This document shows positions 1 through 5,081 of a stretch of 5,081 nucleotides of DNA, piece by piece. The notes under the pieces were generated by a model. The model saw only the letters and a list, made by a program, of their open reading frames with translations. It was not told where the DNA came from and did not search any database. Made by a program: the position numbers and the translations under genes. Each line of letters begins with the position of its first letter. Position 1 is the stretch's first letter. The stretch spans positions 1 to 5,081 of the forward strand of contig CALKVR010001000.1 of assembly GCA_938004815.1 (NCBI GenBank), written 5' to 3'. This stretch comes from an uncultured Polyangiaceae bacterium (GTDB lineage: Bacteria > Myxococcota_A > Polyangia > Polyangiales > Polyangiaceae).

Positions 1-167
1 CCGCCGCCCGCGGGTGCGTGCGCGAAGCCGCCGGGGCCGCCGTACCCTTGCGGCGCGCCGTGAGCCGGCTGCGCCTGACCGTAGCCCGGCTGCTGCGGCT
101 GCCCCCATCCCTGTTGCTGCGCCGGGCCGTAGCCCGGCCCGCCCCCGTAAGGTCCGCCCTGGTTCAT
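1..167 (-). CDS. Partial Gly/Pro/Gln/Tyr-rich protein, N-terminal 55 codons, function unknown
   Basis: Reading leftward from the ATG at 167-165, the frame stays open to the window edge, so only the N-terminus is visible and the 3' part is missing. The peptide begins MNQGGPYGGGPGYGPAQQQ and continues as a low-complexity run of Gly, Pro, Gln, Tyr and Ala with repeated PGYG/QGYG-like units and almost no charged residues. This is probably a disordered leader ahead of a folded or membrane domain that lies outside the window; such leaders are common in myxobacterial membrane and envelope proteins (family knowledge, not shown here). The start is well bounded: an in-frame stop lies at 203-201 and there is no other ATG, GTG or TTG between it and 167. 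No clear Shine-Dalgarno is present. It lies 60 bp downstream of the lipoprotein gene on the same strand and could be the last visible operon member. I do not assign a function. Confidence 0.65.
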   Translation of the reverse strand, partial: MNQGGPYGGGPGYGPAQQQGWGQPQQPGYGQAQPAHGAPQGYGGPGGFAHAPAGG

Positions 168-227
168 GCCCGGGAACGTATCAGCGGTACCCGCGTCACG
201 TCATGCCCTGACCGCCGCACGTATACG

Positions 228-1283
228 TCAACTGCGACGGACGTAGTTGGACACGATGCCCAGAAACGCCCGCGCGATCGCGGTGTCGATCGGCTGTACG
301 AAAGCGACCTCTTTCTCGGCGAGCGCGATCTGCGCAGGCGGGATCGAGGCGCCGAAGCCGAACGTCGTGAGGAGGTTCGCCCACTGCGCGAGCTCGGAGA
401 GGTGGCGCAACGAGTCGGCGCCGGCTTGCGCCTTCTCGTTGGTGGCGTAGGTGAGCGCGCCAGCGAAATTGAGGCCGGGCGCGAGAAAGTTACCGAGCAC
501 GCGGAGCGCGCGCAGCCCCGACAGGAACGGGAACGTGGCCGCCGCCGCCTCGAGGACGGGCTCGGCCGCGGACCCGGTCGGCCCCGGGTCGAACGCTGGC
601 TTCTGCTCCGGCGTGGCCGGCGCGGCCTGCACCACGGCGCCGAAGTCGCCGGCCGCGACGAACGACGAGCCGGGCGTCTCGCCGAGCTTGATCATCCAGT
701 CCGGCACGCTCCGCGAGAAGCGGTTGTAACGCAGCCGGTCGAGGGCGCGGCGCATGCCCGTCTCGTTCCCCGACAGGAGCGTGTTCGGCGTGAGGAGGAC
801 GAACCCGATGTTGCCGACGGTGTACAGATCGAATTGTCCGTAGCGGCTCTTGACCATCGGCAAGCCGGACGGCGCCGCCACGCGCGCGTCGGCCGCGGCG
901 CGGATCGCCTCGACGTCGAAGCGCCCCTGCGTCACCGCGCAGAAGTCGACGCCTTGCATCGCGTAGACGCCGAGCATCGAGCGCGTGGTGTCGCGAGCCG
1001 GCACGAACCCCGCCTGAGGCCCGAGGGGGACGAGCGACTGCACGAGCGAAGAGATGTCGGACCCGATCGGGGTCTGGAACAACGCGACGAGGTCGACCTG
1101 CCCGAAGAGCAGCACCCCGGAAGGCAGGAGCGCGATGGGGTCCTTGTCGATCACGGATGGATCGATATCGACGCCGCCGATGGGGACGAGCGACGGCCCG
1201 CTCGAGCAACCGAGGCCGAACGCGCCGGCGCTCGCGCCCCAAGAACAAAGCGCTGCGAGCTCGAGGAGCGCGCGCCGTCGCAT
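228..1283 (-). CDS. Predicted secreted lipoprotein of unknown function
   Basis: This 351-residue protein opens with a basic start (MRRR), a hydrophobic stretch to about residue 24 and a cysteine at 26 in the context FGLGC-SS. That looks like a lipoprotein signal peptide, although Gly rather than Leu/Val/Ile at -3 makes the lipobox atypical. The mature part has no recognised catalytic motif. It contains a segment at 51-75 (ALLPSGVLLFGQVDLVALFQ) and one at 157-183 ending in SGNETGMRRALDR. That pattern, beta strand, 'LL.G' turn, then 'RRALDR' helix, recalls DUF3352-like envelope proteins that compare per-protein scores, but the resemblance is loose and unverified. A Pro/Gly/Ala-rich linker lies at about 222-245. 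Its ATG overlaps the stop of the upstream pheA-like gene as TGATG and no Shine-Dalgarno is visible just before it, so translation probably depends on coupling. The predicted location is the periplasmic face of the inner or outer membrane. Confidence 0.8.
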   Translation of the reverse strand: MRRRALLELAALCSWGASAGAFGLGCSSGPSLVPIGGVDIDPSVIDKDPIALLPSGVLLFGQVDLVALFQTPIGSDISSLVQSLVPLGPQAGFVPARDTTRSMLGVYAMQGVDFCAVTQGRFDVEAIRAAADARVAAPSGLPMVKSRYGQFDLYTVGNIGFVLLTPNTLLSGNETGMRRALDRLRYNRFSRSVPDWMIKLGETPGSSFVAAGDFGAVVQAAPATPEQKPAFDPGPTGSAAEPVLEAAAATFPFLSGLRALRVLGNFLAPGLNFAGALTYATNEKAQAGADSLRHLSELAQWANLLTTFGFGASIPPAQIALAEKEVAFVQPIDTAIARAFLGIVSNYVRRS

Positions 1284-2392
1284 CAGCGCGATGCGCTCGA
1301 AGAGGGAGGCGAGACGTCGGCGGCGTCGAGCGGAAACGAGCCGACGATCTTCAGGAGCCGCGCCCGTTGCTTCACCCCCTCGAGCGCGGCCACGACGGGC
1401 CGATCGGTCACGTGGCCCGAGACCTCGACGTAGAACACGTACTCCCAGCCGTCGCCGCCGGGGACGGCGCGCGACTGGATGCGCCGGAGGTTGCAGTTCT
1501 TCTCTTTGAACGCCTGGAGCACGTCGTAGAGCGCACCGGGCCGATCGTGCACGCCGAAGATGAGCGCCGTCGCGTCGGCGCCGGTGCGCGCCATCGGCAA
1601 GCGCGAGACGACGCCGTAGCGGATGCGCATCTCACCCTCGTCGGCGACGTTCTCGGCGACGGTTCGAAGCTCGTGCGCGGTGACGAGGCGCGCGGGGATC
1701 ACCGCCGCCGCGCCGTGGTTCTCGGCCGCGAGCTCGGCGGCCATGACGGCGCTGCGCACGTGCAGGACGGTCGCCTTCGGGTAGTTCTGCCCGAGCCAGG
1801 CCTCGCAGAGCGCGTGGTGGATGGTGCTGGCGTAGACGCGCTCGACGTCGGAGCCGTTGCCGGTCTTGTTCACGAGCGCGAGCGTGTGCGTGACCTCGCG
1901 CTCGCCGACGAGCTTGAGGTCGAGCGACGCGATGGCCTGGATCGTCGCAAACGCCAGCCCGTCGCGGAGCGTCTCGTAGGTGACCACCGCGTAGTCGACC
2001 TGCGAGCGGGCCACCTCTTCGAGCGCCTTTTCTGGCGTCTCGGCGCGGAGCAGCTCGGCGCGCGGCCCGAAGTGGAGCCCGGCGGCCAGGAACGGGAAGC
2101 CGCCCTCGGGGCCGACGCAAGCGACGCGGGGCGCGACCTCGTAGACGCGGCAAGCCGCGTCTATGGCGGCAAAGATAGGGCGGATGGCGGCGGCGGACAG
2201 CGGAGCGGTCGCGCCCTGCTCGAGCGAACGCATCCGCTCGGGGTCGGTGATCGGCGACAGCTTGGCCGCGTCGCTCCGCAGCCCCACCAGGTCTTGCACG
2301 ATGCGCGCGCGCTTCTCGATCGCGCGCAGGATGTCGCGATCGGTCTCGTGAAGACGCTTCGTGATCTCCTCGACCTTGTCGCGCTGGGTCAT
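1283..2392 (-). CDS. pheA-like: P-protein-like chorismate mutase / prephenate dehydratase / ACT protein with degenerate active-site motifs
   Basis: At 369 residues the length and domain order match bifunctional P-proteins, which convert chorismate to prephenate and then phenylpyruvate in phenylalanine synthesis. An AroQ-type helical chorismate mutase domain spans about 1-90, a dehydratase domain about 90-268 (GPEGGF at 94-99, DYAVV at 133-137), and an ACT regulatory domain about 275-355 with RPGALYDVL at 284-292. By eye alignment to E. coli PheA, mutase residues D18, R28, D50 and R53 are kept, but the Arg of LRxxID is Thr11, the Glu of the RE pair is Met54 and the late Gln is Glu85. In the dehydratase domain TRF reads I257-R258-Y259, PIENS reads TYETL (138-142) and SHPQ reads ASTI (188-191). 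The ACT ESRP motif reads QSRA (306-309). The fold assignment is strong; activity is doubtful. It follows fmdB by 72 bp and its stop overlaps the next start. A divergent functional PheA remains possible. Confidence 0.85.
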   Translation of the reverse strand: MTQRDKVEEITKRLHETDRDILRAIEKRARIVQDLVGLRSDAAKLSPITDPERMRSLEQGATAPLSAAAIRPIFAAIDAACRVYEVAPRVACVGPEGGFPFLAAGLHFGPRAELLRAETPEKALEEVARSQVDYAVVTYETLRDGLAFATIQAIASLDLKLVGEREVTHTLALVNKTGNGSDVERVYASTIHHALCEAWLGQNYPKATVLHVRSAVMAAELAAENHGAAAVIPARLVTAHELRTVAENVADEGEMRIRYGVVSRLPMARTGADATALIFGVHDRPGALYDVLQAFKEKNCNLRRIQSRAVPGGDGWEYVFYVEVSGHVTDRPVVAALEGVKQRARLLKIVGSFPLDAADVSPPSSSASR

Positions 2393-2464
2393 CGTACCGC
2401 CGAACCTAGCAGGCTGCCGAACCGCGGGGGCTTCGAAAAACCGGCGCGTGTCGGCCGCGATCGC

Positions 2465-2809
2465 TCAGGTGCCGCCCGACGTGACTTTGTTGTTCGTGTG
2501 GGTCGTGGTCGTGGTCGTCGCCGTCGTCGTCGTCGTCGTGGTCACGTTGCCCGACGTCGACGACGTCGTCGTCGACGGCTCGCTGGCGGTCGACTCGGAC
2601 CCGGTGGACGCCTTGCTGTTGCTGGAGCCCGAGTAGAGGTCGGAGTACCAGCCGCCGCCCTTCAGGATGAACCCGGTTCCGCGCGAGATCTGGCGCTTGG
2701 CCGCCGCTGCCTTGCAGGCGGGGCAGTCGGTGAGCGGGTCGGCCTTGATCGACTGCTCGGCTTCCCATTCGTGTCCACAACTACTGCACAGATACTCGTA
2801 GGTCGGCAT
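2465..2809 (-). CDS. FmdB-family zinc-ribbon protein with a Ser/Thr-rich tail
   Basis: The 114-residue product begins MPTYEYLCSSCGHEWEAEQS, the hallmark opening of the FmdB putative regulatory family. Two CxxC pairs (C8/C11 and C29/C32) form a single zinc-ribbon site. The family's second conserved block follows as ISRGTGFILKGGGWYSDLY at 41-59. The family is small, named after a protein next to the formylmethanofuran dehydrogenase genes, and its biochemical role is poorly defined. After residue 60 the protein becomes a Ser/Thr-rich low-complexity tail: runs of seven and six Thr separated by one Ala at 90-103, then NNKVTSGGT. The tail is encoded by ACG/ACC triplet repeats. FmdB proteins often end in variable low-complexity tails, but a Thr run this pure is unusual. 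It is the promoter-proximal gene of the leftward unit. The ribosome site is weak (GACGAG abutting the ATG). The start is set by the family's MPTYEY opening. Confidence 0.9.
   Translation of the reverse strand: MPTYEYLCSSCGHEWEAEQSIKADPLTDCPACKAAAAKRQISRGTGFILKGGGWYSDLYSGSSNSKASTGSESTASEPSTTTSSTSGNVTTTTTTTATTTTTTHTNNKVTSGGT
2502..2543. repeat. Trinucleotide (GTC/GTG) tract inside the fmdB tail
   Basis: On the plus strand this is an almost pure GTC/GTG triplet array, with six uninterrupted CGT units at 2522-2539. Read on the minus strand it is ACG/ACC codons, the poly-Thr part of the FmdB tail. A further GAC/GTC-rich palindromic stretch follows at about 2553-2575. Length change by slippage would add or remove Thr residues without shifting the frame. 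Confidence 0.85.
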
Positions 2810-2818
2810 CTCGTCGCA

Positions 2819-2846
2819 CCAATAAGCCTAGGTATACCAGCGTCAA
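2819..2846 (-). promoter_or_regulatory. Candidate sigma70-like promoter for fmdB
   Basis: On the minus strand TTGACG (2846-2841) is a good -35 match. TATTGG (2824-2819) is a poor -10 match at 16-bp spacing and would place the transcript start at or a few bases before the fmdB ATG, giving an almost leaderless mRNA. An AT-rich patch (TATACC, TTATT) stands out against the GC-rich surroundings. The call rests only on these similarities. Confidence 0.3.
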
Positions 2847-2917
2847 GAGGCCGAAGCCCACCCGCGTCGCCTCGCCCCGGGTTGCGGCGAGCCCGGTTCG
2901 GGGCCATTTGCGTGAGG

Positions 2918-2950
2918 CCGGTTTTCCACAGTCACCTGTGGAGTCGCCGG
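2918..2950. repeat. Imperfect inverted repeat (33 nt) in the divergent fmdB/smc spacer
   Basis: The core is TCCACAG, a 4-base loop TCAC, and CTGTGGA, which is 7 perfect pairs (2925-2931 with 2936-2942). A T-G wobble and an outer CCGG/CCGG pairing (2918-2921 with 2947-2950) extend it across a small internal loop. No T-run follows on either strand, so it does not look like an intrinsic terminator. It could be an operator or a structured leader element. Confidence 0.55.
2922..2930 (+). promoter_or_regulatory. DnaA-box-like 9-mer upstream of smc
   Basis: TTTTCCACA fits the relaxed DnaA box consensus TTWTNCACA and differs from the perfect TTATCCACA at one position. It sits about 150 bp upstream of the smc ATG, and its CCACA forms the left arm of a hairpin. 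The opposite arm (TGTGGAGTC) is only a partial box. A single site can arise by chance, but in a genome this GC-rich a TTTT-containing match in a spacer deserves note. Confidence 0.3.
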
Positions 2951-2965
2951 AGACCTGCGCGCTTG

Positions 2966-2976
2966 TCAAGACTTGA
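2966..2976. promoter_or_regulatory. Small operator-like inverted repeat TCAAG-A-CTTGA overlapping -35-like hexamers
   Basis: Five-base arms flank a single central A. The repeat overlaps a perfect TTGACA on the minus strand (2969-2964) and TTGAAC on the plus strand (2973-2978). The plus hexamer has a weak -10 partner, TACTCC at 2996-3001, with 17-bp spacing, so it is a possible but poor smc promoter. The minus hexamer has no convincing -10 partner. Confidence 0.2.
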
Positions 2977-3015
2977 ACGCGCGTACCTTCTCCGGTACTC
3001 CCTGATGACCCTACG

Positions 3016-3025
3016 TGCCATGGCA
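3016..3025. repeat. 10-bp perfect palindrome TGCCATGGCA followed by CATGA repeats in the smc leader
   Basis: The palindrome at 3016-3025 runs directly into CATGACATGACGTGA (3024-3038), giving two tandem CATGA units and a related CGTGA. It lies 56 bp before the smc start codon, probably in the 5' leader. Its function is unknown and it may be chance. Confidence 0.3.
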
Positions 3026-3080
3026 TGACATGACGTGAATGGGCGTCGTCATCGCCGGCACACGAGAGACCTCCGCCACC

Positions 3081-5081
3081 ATGCACATCAAGAAGCTCGA
3101 GATTTGCGGCTTCAAGTCGTTCGTCGATCGGACCGTCATCCACTTCGACCACGATATCGTCGGCATCGTCGGGCCGAACGGCTGCGGCAAGTCGAACATC
3201 GTCGACGCGATCCGCTGGTGCATGGGCGAGCAGAGCGCGCGGCACCTCCGCGGCCGATCGATGAGCGACGTCATCTTCGCGGGGTCGGCCTCTCGCGGCC
3301 CCCACGGCATGGCCGAGGTCACCATCACCTACGACAACTCCGACAAGGCGGCGGCCCAAGAGCTGCCGCTCGAGTACCGCGATTGGGCCGATATCGCGGT
3401 GACGCGCAGGCTCTACCGCGACGGCACGAGCGAGTACCTGATCAACAAGACGCAGGTTCGGCTGAAGGACATCACCGATCTGTTCCTCGGCACCGGCGTC
3501 GGGTCGAAGGCCTACTCGATCATCGAGCAGGGCAAGGTCGGCCTCATCGTCTCGGCCCGGCCCGAGGACCGGCGCATGCTCATCGAAGAGGCGGCCGGCA
3601 TCACGAAGTACAAAGCGCGAAAGAAGCAGGCCGAGTCGAAGATGGATCAGACGCGGCAGAACCTGCTCCGCGTCGGCGACATCGTGAGCGAGATCGAGCG
3701 CAGCCTCGCGTCGCTGAAGCGCCAGGCCGCCAAGGCCGAGCGGTACATCGCCCACAAGAAAGAGCTCGAAGATCTCGTCCTGTGGGAGGCCTCGCATCGG
3801 CTGCTCGAGATCATCGTCCGTACGCAGGTCGAAGAGTCGGCCCGGGTCGCGCGCGCCGAGGACGCGGAGCGCGTCAAGGCGACGCTCGGCGTGCGTGAGG
3901 CCGAGCTCGAGGTGGTGCGCCAGAGCTCGCTCGAAGCCGAGGACCACGCCGAGCGCGCGCAGACCGAGAGCTTCCGCGCGACCAACCAGGTGCGCACCCA
4001 CGAGGGCGAGATCGACCGGAGCCGCGAGCGCTTCTTCTCGTTCGAAGAGCGCCGCGCGGCCGACGCCCGTGAAGAGGCCGAGCTGAGCGAGCGCTTGGTC
4101 GGTCTGCGGACCGAGCTCGACGCTCTCCTCGTCGCCCTCGAAACCGCCGCCGAAGAAGAGGCGCGCGGCGCCGAGGCGGCCCGGGTCGAGGGCGAGAAGT
4201 ACGACGATCTGAAGCGCGAGGCCGACGCCGCCGACGCCGCGCTCGCCGATCTGCGCGCTCGCGCCGCCAAGCTTCAGGCCGCCGTCGCCGGCGCCGAGGC
4301 CACGCTGCGCGGCTTCGAGGATCGGCGCGCCGACATGGAGCTGCGCCACGGCAAGATCGAGGACGAGCAACGTCGCCTCGAGCTCGAGGCCGCCGAGCAC
4401 CGCGCCCACGCAGAAGAGAACGCGCGCGCGCTCGAAGCCCACCGGCTCGAAAAGGACGCGAGCGTCAGCCGCCGCGACGCCCTCGGCGAAGAGCTCCGCA
4501 CCCTCCGTGAAGACGCCGTGTTCCACGAGCACGCCCTCGACGCAAAGAAGGCCGAGGTGTCGCGGGTCCGCGGTCGGCTCCGCGCGCTCGAAGAGATCCA
4601 CGACCGCCTCGAGGGCGTGGGCCAGGGCGCCAAGACGCTCGTGCAGGCCGGCGACGCCACCGTCCTGGGCCTCCTGGGCGATCGCTTCGAGGTCCCCGCC
4701 GAGCTGACGGCCGCGTTCGCGGGCGCGCTCGGCGAGCGCGTCGAGTGGGTCGTCGTCGCCGACGCCGAGGGGGGTCGCGGCCTCGCCAAGATGCTCGCCG
4801 ACAGCGCGAGCGGTCGCGCCGGCCTCGTGCCCCTCCACCCGCGCTACGTCGCCGGCGCGGCGCGGTTGCCCGAGGGCGCCGCCGGTGTCCGCGGCTTCCT
4901 CCTCGATCACGTCGCGTTCGACGCCGGCGACGACGCCCTCGCGCGCGCGGTCCTCGGCGACGTCCTCTGGGTCGACGACGACGACGCGGCCGTCGCAGCC
5001 TTCGCGGCCGGCTTCACGGGCCGAGCCGTCACGTCGCAGGGTACGCTCTACGCGCCCGACGGCACGATCGTCGGCGGCTCG
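3081..5081 (+). CDS. smc: Chromosome partition / condensation ATPase SMC, N-terminal part (667 codons, runs off the right edge)
   Basis: From the ATG at 3081 this frame is open through 5081, exactly 667 codons with no stop, so the gene is truncated by the window edge. SMC dimerises at its hinge, binds kleisin ScpA with ScpB, and uses ATP to extrude or bridge DNA for chromosome organisation and segregation. The opening MHIKKLEICGFKSFVDRT is the canonical SMC N-terminus. Walker A is GPNGCGKS at 31-38, followed by AIRWCMGEQSARHLRG at 43-58; R57 matches the position of the bacterial arginine finger. YSIIEQGKV at 145-153 carries the Q-loop glutamine Q150, and LIEEAAGITKYK at 167-178 starts the ascending coiled coil, which is Glu/Arg/Ala-rich to about 510. 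GVGQGAK at 512-518 leads into the hinge, about 520-667. The descending coil, signature motif and Walker B would lie beyond the edge. The usual full length is about 1,150-1,250 residues. A weak GAGAG lies 12 bp before the ATG. It is divergent from fmdB. Confidence 0.97.
   Translation, partial: MHIKKLEICGFKSFVDRTVIHFDHDIVGIVGPNGCGKSNIVDAIRWCMGEQSARHLRGRSMSDVIFAGSASRGPHGMAEVTITYDNSDKAAAQELPLEYRDWADIAVTRRLYRDGTSEYLINKTQVRLKDITDLFLGTGVGSKAYSIIEQGKVGLIVSARPEDRRMLIEEAAGITKYKARKKQAESKMDQTRQNLLRVGDIVSEIERSLASLKRQAAKAERYIAHKKELEDLVLWEASHRLLEIIVRTQVEESARVARAEDAERVKATLGVREAELEVVRQSSLEAEDHAERAQTESFRATNQVRTHEGEIDRSRERFFSFEERRAADAREEAELSERLVGLRTELDALLVALETAAEEEARGAEAARVEGEKYDDLKREADAADAALADLRARAAKLQAAVAGAEATLRGFEDRRADMELRHGKIEDEQRRLELEAAEHRAHAEENARALEAHRLEKDASVSRRDALGEELRTLREDAVFHEHALDAKKAEVSRVRGRLRALEEIHDRLEGVGQGAKTLVQAGDATVLGLLGDRFEVPAELTAAFAGALGERVEWVVVADAEGGRGLAKMLADSASGRAGLVPLHPRYVAGAARLPEGAAGVRGFLLDHVAFDAGDDALARAVLGDVLWVDDDDAAVAAFAAGFTGRAVTSQGTLYAPDGTIVGGS

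Noticed and set aside
219..250. Palindrome ACGTATACGT and CAACT/AGTTG inverted repeat at the end of the lipoprotein gene
   Set aside because: It mostly overlaps the final codons and stop, has a mismatch in the minus-strand RNA and no T-run, so it is not supported as a terminator.
18..1433. 471-codon plus-strand open frame opposite the lipoprotein gene
   Set aside because: It crosses three minus-strand genes and both of their junctions, and has Arg/Glu-rich composition without motifs. The minus-strand reading has a signal peptide and coupling to pheA.
2436..2457. Possible intrinsic terminator between fmdB and pheA-like (CGGC/GCCG stem, then GTTTTT on the minus strand)
   Set aside because: The stem has only four pairs with an 8-base loop and one T-run of five, too weak to call. 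The two genes are more likely co-transcribed.
2457..2464. GCGATCGC octamer after the fmdB stop, resembling the cyanobacterial HIP1 repeat
   Set aside because: It is a single copy in a GC-rich genome, and the gene content does not suggest a cyanobacterium.
2871..2904. GC-rich hairpins CTCGCC/GGCGAG and GCCC/GGGC in the divergent spacer
   Set aside because: Short GC stems are expected at this base composition. No T-run or conserved context is visible.
1157..3028. 623-codon plus-strand open frame across pheA-like and fmdB
   Set aside because: It runs antisense through two genes with clear family motifs, and its product is Arg/Asp/Val low-complexity typical of GC-rich shadow frames.
3035..3898. 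287-codon plus-strand frame starting just before smc
   Set aside because: It is out of frame with the canonical SMC N-terminus and is Arg/His-rich. The SMC frame beginning at 3081 is correct.
2781..4910. 709-codon minus-strand open frame opposite smc
   Set aside because: It is the antisense shadow of smc: a strongly G/C-biased third position in a coiled-coil gene suppresses stops on the opposite strand. Its translation is an Arg/Leu/Asp/Gly-rich run with no family motif, and it conflicts with an unambiguous SMC frame.

Overview
The window is about 5 kb of very GC-rich bacterial chromosome with strong G/C third-position bias. The gene style points to a myxobacterium or a related member of the Myxococcota (inference; there is no rRNA marker here). 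That style includes a Gly/Pro/Gln-rich protein N-terminus, a family-unassigned lipoprotein, an FmdB protein with a long Ser/Thr tail, and a canonical long-arm SMC.

Two divergent transcription units are visible. Leftward (minus strand), from about 2.85 kb to the left edge, runs a likely operon: an FmdB-type zinc-ribbon protein (2465-2809); a chorismate mutase / prephenate dehydratase / ACT protein with P-protein (PheA) architecture (1283-2392); a predicted lipoprotein (228-1283) whose ATG overlaps the pheA-like stop as TGATG; and the first 55 codons of a Gly/Pro/Gln/Tyr-rich protein running off the left edge (1-167). Rightward (plus strand), from 3081 to the right edge, is the N-terminal part of the chromosome condensation ATPase SMC: 667 codons covering the ATPase N-lobe, the ascending coiled coil and most of the hinge. 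It has no stop in the window.

The 271-bp divergent spacer (2810-3080) holds weak promoter-like elements for both directions, an imperfect 33-nt inverted repeat containing a DnaA-box-like 9-mer (TTTTCCACA), a 10-bp palindrome and a small operator-like inverted repeat.

The most notable observation is the PheA-like protein. Its length and domain order are those of a P-protein, but most catalytic signatures of both enzyme domains look altered by eye alignment to the E. coli P-protein. In the dehydratase domain the Thr-Arg-Phe triad reads Ile-Arg-Tyr, and the PIENS-like and SHPQ-like motifs are lost. In the mutase domain the RE pair reads RM. It may be a divergent enzyme or a repurposed sensor / pseudoenzyme. 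I see no mobile element, CRISPR array, tRNA, rRNA or phage-like system here. Apart from the PheA-like protein and the spacer, the region looks like ordinary housekeeping chromosome.
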